Shown here: in pieces, positions 47,833-61,319 of the stretch
Layout: every line of letters starts with the position of its first letter
Position numbering within the stretch: position 1 is the stretch's first letter
Assembly (NCBI GenBank): GCA_036897095.1
Contig: JAYMSP010000277.1
Span: 1 to 61,319, forward strand
Length of the DNA: 61,319 nucleotides
Source of the DNA: Plantago elongata
Taxonomy: Eukaryota > Streptophyta > Magnoliopsida > Lamiales > Plantaginaceae
Reading direction: 5' to 3'
Notes under the pieces: generated by a model
The model's input: only the letters and a program-made list of their open reading frames with translations
What the model was told of the DNA's origin: nothing
Database searches by the model: none
Made by a program: the position numbers and the translations under genes

Positions 47833-50642
47833 AATATAAATATAAATAAAAATGGTTCTAGCTAGTTTTTGTACGACAGACAGATTCTTGTTGGGAATTA
47901 GTCTTGTGGGTGGTAGTGAAGGTCTACGTGGACCATCTAATCCAATAAAACGTCATCAACTTTTGCATTTCTATCCTTCCCTTTATAGATCTAAATACTA
48001 CTCCGAATACCATTTTTAAACATCCAACTCGTAGGAACTCTTATATTGTCCACTTTAAATCGAACTTAATATTAAAAATACGAAAGTACTAAATACAATC
48101 TGATATTGTGACATTAATGTGGGTCATATATGAAGTAAGTGAGTGATTGTTCTTGATTTATTACTTGAAAAATAGGAAGGAGTGAATATTGAGATTTAAG
48201 TATATCCTTGATTTGAAGATTTGATTAGTAGTTGGTGAAGGGTTTCGTGGATTCTAAAAGATTAAGGGGTGATCCTAGCTAATTGACATTTATGTTTGTG
48301 AATAGTAGTAATTTAGTAATTGTGAAGATATCATTTCATTACCTACTAATTTAGCTAAGTTCAAACAAGACATGTTGGTCTCACGTTTAGTTTCAACGGC
48401 TTTTACACACAATCTCATCATTCTAAACATAAAGATGTTTCTAAATTACCACTTGTGTATATGTTTTAATATGAGATGTAAAATCTTTGCAAATCTATAG
48501 TCCTCAATACGAAAATGTCATACTTTCCATAAATGTTTGGAACATGCATCTAATCCTTCTCCAAATTAATGTCAATATTTCTATCATTTATTTAAAAAAA
48601 TTTAAACTATTATATAAGATAGAATATTGGAGAGGAGGGAGCGACTTGCACACATTATAAATCTTTCATTTTTTTTTTTAAAATGAAAAGAAGAACCCCC
48701 AATCTATTTGTTAAAGTTGAAGCGTCTTACAAATTGAATTGCACTCATTATTACATATGAAATCTCCATCATTATTTATCATCGATAGACTCATTCATTA
48801 TTAGAAAGAAAAAACTTAGATATCATTGACTCTTTGCTAATTAACGAATATCATCTCAATACATTATTGTATTTTACATTAAGAAGACTCATACGTAAAG
48901 CATTGGCATGTTATTATTGACTTACATTAAAAAAAAGGAATTTATGATCTTATTAATATCTAAATAGACCTTTAGTTTTAAGTTGTATATGAAAGAATAT
49001 AGATAAGGACAAGATTGATATTGTAGCTTATACAATAGTTCAAAGCTCCTTTGAACAAGCTTGAGTTGTATACTTATTATTATAACAATAGTATAGTATT
49101 AATTAGATATTATTTCATTATTATAAAAATTAAGGCCTCGTTTGTTATATTGTTGGAGTGACTATCTCCCCATTCAAATTGAATATTTTATAAAAAAATC
49201 AATTTCAATTGAAAAATGCAACTTAAATTCTATATTAATTACTCCGAAATAATTAAGATGAACAAGAAATTGAATTTGGGCAAACTAATTAATGAGGTTT
49301 AGGTGATATCATGAAGGAGACAGCTACACAAGTAGATGTATAGATGGATAGATGATGGTAATTAAATTAATTAATGGCAGGTGGTGAGAAGTGAGAATGA
49401 TATTTTGGATGATTTAGCGCTGACATTATTATATTATTAGTAATTAATAATTGATTTTTCAGGTTGTAAAAAGTTGATGGTTGCCTTAATTAATTGATAT
49501 AACCATCGGCTATTGGCAAATGCAGGTTAAATCTGATTACCGACGTGGACTTTTATCATTTATTCCACCCCACTGACCAACCAACCAGTAGCGTTTTTGA
49601 ATTTGTCAATGGTCAGATTACGTTGAATTTGTTTCAAACTTAAACTCAACTTTATCCTTAATCACATGCATTATATATATGTTTGATGTTTCAAATCATG
49701 TGTTATGATATCCAGTATAATACCTTATTTATTTGATGTATTACATGATTCATCAAAAGCTTGTGTTGTGCATTTGTATATATGTCTCACCTTAAATTTT
49801 GTTTACTGTGAATCTCCAACCTAAGTTGTAAATTTTCTTGTAATGAGTTTTTCTATTTAAATTTCCTGTGGTTCAACGAGAATAATAGGAGAATGGATAA
49901 GGAGCTCGTGGAATTGAGGTGAGGGGGGATGAATTTCTGGGAGCGTTACATATATTTTAATTATATAGCTAGTTTTTATGTTTCAGACATCTGTTCTTGA
50001 CTCGAAAATTATGTAACTGAAGAAATCATTTGTTAAGGCATGAGATTAGTCTAGTCTCATCTCATCTAATCTAATTAAGGAGTTTTATGCTTGTATGTTT
50101 GCTACAGTTGTCCTACTTGCTTGTAACAAATTAAATTTAATTAAATTCAAATCTTTTGCTAAGCTAAGTACGCATGGCCGCCTTGTGATAGTTAATGAGA
50201 CTAGTATGTAATAATTCTTTTAACTCTTTATGCTATGCTTATGGCTTTAAAAGAAATACTAGTCTTTGCTGCATGTAGTTGGGCCGAGCCTGAATGAGGC
50301 CCTAAACTCGTACTATTGGGTTCAAGGGAATGGTTAATTGGGCTGGGTTAACATATAGTAAGGTGATGGCCTGATAGTATTATTAACGTGTAAGATCAAC
50401 TTCCAATGATCATCCATTGTTATAAGCTTGAAACATAGACATCCTGCATTCCTGCTTGCCATTTCGCCAAATGGTGTAAAATTCAATATTCAGTAAGGAA
50501 ACAAATGATGTGCATGTCAACTCATACAGTACGTATGTTGGTTTAGTCCAAGCAAAAAATGATCTAAACTAAACGGATCGACAAGAATTCTTTCATGTGT
50601 TTGGGAATTGGGATGACTAAATACTAACAATCTAACATCATG
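47833..50642. other. Intergenic region, no gene seen
   Basis: Between the DUF740-like promoter and the 3' end of the MLO gene. AT-rich, with no coding frame, tRNA or clear transposon end recognised. Confidence 0.5.
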
Positions 50643-53600
50643 TTATATTCCTGGAAATACTCGAACTTTCAGGTCTGTCTCAACAAATGCGAATTCTGTA
50701 TCAAGATCATCATGATTGTTTATAGATATTCTTGAGGAAGCATTGGAACTTTCGAGTTCTCTCTTGTAGTATGGCAACAAATGAACAGGTGTTGAATCAT
50801 GAAGTGGGGTGCTTATCCTACTGGAAGATGGTGTCACTGAACCTGATTGACGGTTCTTAATCTGCTTCCTCGCGGCGTGATGCCAGATACGTAACGCTCT
50901 AGCTACTCTTTCATTAAAGATGGTCGGCTTCATATTTGACCCCATCTGTTTCATATGCACCAGAACCGATTTTATGTTCCTTGTAGTATACTACAATAAG
51001 TAAACATTGAAATATTTACTCTAGAGATGGTAAGCTTACCTGTGTGACCAATGCATATATTGGAAGAGTCATGTAGCTGCAAATAATCTGCACTAATACT
51101 CTATTGTGTATATAGAGTGAAAAAAAGACACAGAAATATTAGAGTGAGTCTTTTGCATATTGTTTCTTGTTTATTGAAGGATTCAGAAAGTAACTTACCC
51201 CATCGATATTCTTATCAACACATCGTCTTTCTTGTCATGGAAGCAAGATTCCATCCCAAATTCGTACTGCACGTATTGCTTTCGTTTAGAACATAAGGAA
51301 ACACATGACTGTAGCTTGATTATGAATATACCTGGTATGGAGATACAGTACTTACCCAAGACCAGGCAAAGAAAGCCAGTTGAAATGCATTCTGTTAGAC
51401 CAGAGAAAGAAAGAAAATTGAATCAGGTATATATACTTTGATTTTTATTTCAAGTGTATTCGATATGTGTATGCGCGTGTCATATGAAAGGTATGTAATT
51501 ACCTGAAAAAGAACAAAATGGATGAGGTAGAGTAGGAGGCTAGGGCGATTCAACCAGAAGAGCTCGTCTGCTGGTTGAACTACAGGTGTACCTTGTACTA
51601 CCTCTCCTCTTTCTTGAATCCTCAGTCCCATTTTTGTTATTATAACCTGGAGTTTGGTTCCTACTAGCAAGATAATCTGCAACAATACATTATTATGTTT
51701 TAGTATCCGTGCAATCGGTGGAAATAATTCTAGGTACAATTGTAAGTATTGTTCAACTAGCATGATCCATATCAGGTTGAAGTGTGGCTTACAATTAGTG
51801 GAATAAATGGTAGCCACAGATATACCAATGCGCCTGTTTGCAGCAAAGAACAACCGTTTTTAAGTTCGAGTTATATTCAGAAAAAAGATAATTCACAACT
51901 GGGCAAGGTCATTCAGCTTACCATGGGTGTTTATTAGCAGGAACAGAACTGCGAAAAACCAGATTGGTGGACTGTAAATACGCAAAGTTAGTTCTCGACT
52001 TCTTGTACACACATTCTTCTTGCTTATTCAATGTAATTTAGTTTTTTTTTCTTTTTAGAATAAGCTTTTTAGTATGTTGAAATAACCCACCTGATACCTA
52101 CAACAACTTTAAAATCTTCCTCAAGTGACCTCTTGATGTAGTTTTGGAAGTCGAAATTTTGTTGAGTCTGTGGTGCTAGATGGGCCTGTATGGCAAATGG
52201 CAATCAATTATGGGCAGATCTTAGTACATAAACCGAATGTACAATCACGGATCACCCCTGTACTTACTATAACAAATCCGTGGCGCAATGTCATGTAATC
52301 CACCTTGGGAACTGATCTAACGAATTGCCGGAAGAAACAGACCTATAAATTTTCAGAAGAAAGTGAGAAATTACTTGCAGCTTGTTTTAGGACCAAACAT
52401 TCTCCCAACTTAAAAGCATTTGGAAACTGTACTATTCATCTGTTTTCCTGTTCCTGAGTCTTGCTAGTTTCTTTATTACGTACCATCGTACTTTTCCATT
52501 GGTGCTTGAAATAACTATTTTTCTTCATTCTTCGTAGAATTAGAAGGGATATACAGACAAGTACAAGAAGCTATAATCTAAAAACTAATCTAATCGAAAC
52601 TAATCTAACTAGAATTTTATAATCTAAAAGACTAATCTAATCAGTAAACTAATGTATATACAAGTCTATACAATTACATAGTCTAACACACCTCGCAATC
52701 GAAGCTGGAGGAAGTCTGACGCTTAGACTGTCACGAAAATCATCAAAGATTATGCGCGGAAGTACTTTCGTGAAGATATCTGCGATTTGATAGCGAGGAC
52801 GGGAAGAAGAGAGTAAAAAAAAGAAGAGCAGGTCAAATACAGCAAATGGTGGAAGAGGGGCAGAAGAAGCTGTCTTTATTGACGTGAGGTCGGGACTTGG
52901 CCTGGTGGCGCGTTAAGTTGACCTGGGAATGAGGAGAACCTCTTTTTTTTATCAAGACGTGCGACTTCGAGAGCTTAATCTGAACGGAACGGAGATAGTT
53001 GCTCGAGAAAATCGGTGACGCGTGGACAAAACGCAGTAGTAGACTGTAGGAGAAGAAATAGTTCAACTGCATAAGAAGAAGAGAAATCCACTGCATAATC
53101 AAAAGAAGAAGACCTGGCCGGAGGATTGTCCGTCGGACAATAGGGCGATCGATGATCACGAGCAATTGCAGAGGCGGTCGATGAAGATCGAACAGGCTGG
53201 GGCGATCGTTGGACAGGAGAACGACGAAAGCGAGCAGTTGCAAGAGGATAGAAGAAAGTTCGACAAATTAAAGAAAATTATTTGAATATGGAAGGGGATC
53301 GACAACAGTGGATTGTTCGATCAGAGGAGAAGTTCGACAGATTAAAAAAAATTGTTCGAACATGGGTGGGGATCAACAACATTGGGTTGTTTGATCAGAG
53401 ATGAGGGAGAAAATAGATAAGGAGAAAAGGGAGAAAAGAAATAAAGAGAAAAGGGAAAAAAGAGATAAGGGCAAGGAGAAAAGGGAGAAAATAGATAAGA
53501 TTTATTGCATTGAGGGAAAAGATGTCGTTGGATACTTACATGGCTTTGATACAATAAAAGTACTATTTTCCCTCTTTCTTCGTAGAATTAGAAGGGTATA

Positions 53601-54951
53601 TATACAAGTACAAAGAAGTTATAATCTAAAACTAATCTAATCAGGAAACTAATCTAGAGTTTTATAATCTAAAGACTAATCCAACGGTGATCAATAATGA
53701 TATACATAGCGAATTGTTAAAAGATAGCCGGAGATATTTCTTTCATGTCTTACCACCCAAATGAGGATAGGAAATTTACTCCAAGAGCTGAGATGCCTTC
53801 TTCCAAATGAGGTGTCCCTCGCAAACCTGAACCTCTCTGGATCTGTAACACGTATTGTTTGACATAGAATGTTAAGGAAGTTCATTTAGCTAGATAATTT
53901 ATGGTTTATGGAAGAGCATTTGGAAGTGTCCAACCATGTGACTGTTGATACTCAGTTGTTCTTGTTTCCAGTTCCCAAGCTTTCCATCTCCTCATCTATA
54001 GTAAGAGTCATAGTTTAACCAGTTAGAAAATCACATGCACATTATTATCGGGATAGAGGGAGTATACATAATGCACAATATGTGGGAGAAAAAACACCTA
54101 CCTTTGCCCGGCCTAAGGCCAAAGTGATTATACAGCAGAGCACATGAAAAACTGTCAACACGAAGATGAATATATGTAATTGATGGATGCCATCTGCAGA
54201 AATCAGCGGTAGTTTTCCCTGATGAAATAACCAAGAAACATGAGTTCAAATGTTTTAAGTAAATATATGCATATGAGTGAGCTAATTGCTTAATAAATGT
54301 GATCATGTTCATGCCTTCTCGGAGCATTTGTCATATCCAGCAGAAGCAAGAAAACGCCGTTGAGTTGAGCCTGTATTCAAGTATTGAAGCAGCTTTCTCC
54401 CGCCATTTTCATCAGAGTCCTCTATTCCATATTCATCATGGCTATCTTCATGCCTTGCATGACATGGATGCCAAGAATTTGCAACAGCTATTGGTATGCA
54501 CATTTCAGATATTGGCCCCTTTCCCACTGTTAAAAGTAGTGATATGAAGCCCAGTAGCATCAGCTCTGAGAATTCGAGACACAAGTAGAATAAAAACTTT
54601 CAGCGTTAGATTCCAGATGAAGAAGCTATGTAAACACATAGATAGAGTTTACAGACCAGATTTGATCTTTTCAAGTGCTTCACGCAGTCCATTTTTCCCT
54701 TTCTTTTCCAGCCACTGTGGTTCACAACATACATCTGCTTTGTTAGAGAATTTCTATAAAAATTGATCTCTGTCTCCAATTATGAACTAGTTCGTGCTTT
54801 ATGATGAGATGTTGACGCAGATATGAATTACCTTGCCTAAGACATGAATGATGTGTTCAATAACTATTGAAATTGCTACCAGCACAAAGCACACAACTGC
54901 AACTGCCCAGGTTGGTGTTTCTTCGAGAGATCTACCGCCTCCTGCAGCCAT
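50643..54951 (-). CDS. MLO: MLO family seven-transmembrane protein
   Basis: Plant-specific plasma-membrane protein; family members act in powdery-mildew susceptibility, pollen tube and root responses, and bind calmodulin. Fifteen minus-strand exons join in frame: 54951-54832, 54714-54657, 54565-54315, 54218-54102, 53995-53935, 53842-53754, 52342-52268, 52185-52091, 51971-51922, 51833-51793, 51676-51503, 51391-51356, 51266-51199, 51100-51040 and 50945-50643, giving 532 residues. Landmarks: [20 protein letters not shown] (first membrane span), [20 protein letters not shown], luminal Cys residues, [73 protein letters not shown], and the calmodulin-binding region after [10 protein letters not shown] (Trp about 453). 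A TP-rich tail [20 protein letters not shown] follows, then a short end. All introns are GT-AG except that after exon 3, which begins GC. Intron 6 carries a copia relic. The N-terminus and tail resemble the mildew-related clade, but clade assignment is uncertain. Confidence 0.94.
53257..53404. repeat. Two 74-bp tandem repeats inside the copia relic
   Basis: Units from 53257 and 53331 share agttcgaca, ggggatc(g/a)acaaca and ttgttcgatcagag with moderate divergence. Confidence 0.75.
53404..53520. repeat. Purine-rich tract
   Basis: About 115 bp of almost pure purine on the plus strand (gggagaaaatagataagga and similar), low-complexity and within the element in MLO intron 6. Confidence 0.8.
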
Positions 54952-55867
54952 CTCCTTGTACATAAATATATTATCAGAAGATTATAGATCAAATCCAAGC
55001 GGCTTGCATCGACATTTACTATCTTTAATTAAGGACTATCTTTATAGGACCTGTAACCAGAACAGTTGGAACAAAAAACAAGTCTTTGAGGGAACTGGAA
55101 GAGTCTCCTGTTTGATCCTACTTGGCTCTTGTTTTAACATCTTTCCTGGTACTGATCAAAAGAATATTTGCTTATATGCTGATTAGCATTGTCCAAAATC
55201 CATAGTTTGATCATGAAGTAGACAATTTATTAATTAGTTGGTCTTATATGAAATTGTGAATGATACTGGAATTTGTCCTGGCCATTTACTTGCTGGATAC
55301 AAAAAAAAGGAAGAAACTAAAACCCGCCAAATTAATTAGAGCAAATGGACTGCACTAGAGTTACTCCTTCAAGAATAGAATCTTGACACTGGTATACTTT
55401 GATAGAGAAATTATCCACACTTATAAAAAATTTACTCGTGCAATGTAGTGAAGAGACAATTCTATCTCGATTGGACGCGCTACCTCGACTAGCGAAACAT
55501 GTCAATAACATAACGTTTATGAATGATAGCGTATTATCCCGACTGGACGAACGCGTTAATGATGTGTAGTGAGTTGAAGACACTATAGTATGTACATATT
55601 CGATTCCTCCTTTTATGACCAGACCAGGCCAGATTATTGAGTGTCATCGATCACTGACTGAATCGTAGACAAAAATCCAGTTGACTTTCCGCCCCCACCA
55701 AATGACCAGCCATTCAGCCATTTGTTTCCAAAAATAATTGAATTCCGATACGAAATTATTATTCAATCTTTCCGTCTTCAGACCATCATCATATTATTAT
55801 TATAGTATAAAACCATACATACTCCTTTCACTGTAACAAAACAAAACAGGAACAGAATCTTACGAAA
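54952..55867. promoter_or_regulatory. Divergent promoter region between MLO and NAD-malic enzyme
   Basis: 916 bp separate the two start codons. On the plus side tataaaa at 55806-55812 lies about 56 bp before the malic-enzyme ATG, implying a short leader. No equally clear TATA was found on the MLO side. The middle part has no coding frame. Confidence 0.5.
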
Positions 55868-60870
<5,003 letters not shown>

Positions 60871-61319
60871 GTAAGTGTTCATTCAATAGCATAAAAAAGG
60901 TTGCTCCTTCGATGCAGTCTGCATCTTATCTGGCAAATTTCGAATGAGACTTTTCTCCAAATACCAGCTAAGCTGGAACATCTAGCACCATGTTGTCATG
61001 TGCTTCTAGCTACTCAAATATGCACATGCCTTTCCATTGTCTGATGGAATGATCCCAAATTCCCAATTGTTTCATTGTGCTTGTATTGTATGGTTGACCT
61101 TCAAAAAGCATGTCTCTTGATTTTTCATAACATTTGTTCCTCAAATCTTGATTTTAACTTTGTAGACCATGAGGAATAGAAAATCCTTGAGTTTCTAGGT
61201 GAATATTTTTCCTTAAGATGCACAGAACCTAGACGGCAGCTATGCAAATAGAAGTAGAGTGCAAACAATTATGCACAAATTAATATGCGTTAAACCATTA
61301 GTAATAGTGTTCTGTGAAC
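60871..61319 (+). other. Malic enzyme intron 10, incomplete
   Basis: Starts with gtaagt after codon 388. No further exon of the gene is recognisable before the window ends. Confidence 0.75.

Larger units (their letters stand above)
52515..53682 (-). mobile_element. Internally deleted Ty1/copia element in MLO intron 6
   Basis: Lies in the MLO sense orientation. The left (3') LTR starts tgttagactatgt at 52688 on the minus strand and runs to about 52515. The right (5') LTR, about 53563-53682, matches it over about 120 bp but lacks its first 50-60 bp. Inside, next to the 5' LTR, tgtatcaaagccatg (53538-53553) resembles the tRNA-iMet primer site. Next to the 3' LTR a frame reads [12 protein letters not shown], the conserved end of copia RNase H, followed by a purine-rich gcgaggtg. 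Only about 0.9 kb remains between the LTRs, so most of gag-pol is gone. Confidence 0.8.

Noticed and set aside
54045..54062. Stowaway MITE in MLO intron 4
   Set aside because: gggatagagggagta is a lone end; no left partner within the intron.

Overview
The window is nuclear DNA of a flowering plant. It is AT-rich, its genes are broken by GT-AG introns, and it carries typical angiosperm families: ATL RING ligase, MLO, RABH1, NAD-malic enzyme, Pla a 1-like inhibitors and plant MITEs. Protein style points to a eudicot, perhaps an asterid, but the species cannot be fixed from sequence alone. All exon boundaries were set by reading frames across splice sites and by family knowledge; no search was run.

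Layout. 1-3.6 kb: transposon-rich flank with two Tc1/mariner-like MITEs. 3.6-6.6 kb (+): complete ALG8 in four exons, followed by a decayed ALG8 exon 1 fragment at 6.87-7.2 kb. 11.3-12.3 kb (+): single-exon ATL-type RING-H2 E3 ligase. 16.1-18.7 kb (+): seven-exon plastid 10-kDa co-chaperonin. 21.1-21.95 kb: hAT-like non-autonomous element. 23.0-32.4 kb: accessory cluster with three invertase/pectin-methylesterase-inhibitor-like genes (+), one carrying an unusual intron and one frameshifted, surrounding two tandem minus-strand HIRD11-like dehydrins with poly-Glu tracts. A SINE with a perfect 19-bp target duplication, a Stowaway MITE and a 5S-bearing Cassandra-like fragment lie among them. 34.0-37.8 kb: array of ten tRNA-Cys(GCA) genes and relics, partly on a strict 204-bp period.

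39.1-41.9 kb (+): complete six-exon RABH1B (Rab6). 41.9-46.6 kb: repeat-rich intergenic DNA. 46.6-47.5 kb (-): single-exon OCTOPUS/DUF740-like protein. 50.6-55.0 kb (-): complete 15-exon MLO gene (532 residues), with an internally deleted copia element in intron 6 and one GC-AG intron. 55.9 kb to the end (+): mitochondrial NAD-malic enzyme, divergent from MLO and truncated by the window after exon 10.

The single-copy genes serve unrelated housekeeping and signalling roles: ER N-glycosylation, plastid protein folding, Golgi traffic, mitochondrial malate oxidation, ubiquitination and the MLO membrane protein. The most unusual parts are the two-level tRNA-Cys array, the PMEI intron whose two ends look like copies of the same coding stretch, and the acidic dehydrin pair. 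I did not find a convincing wholly new multi-gene system.
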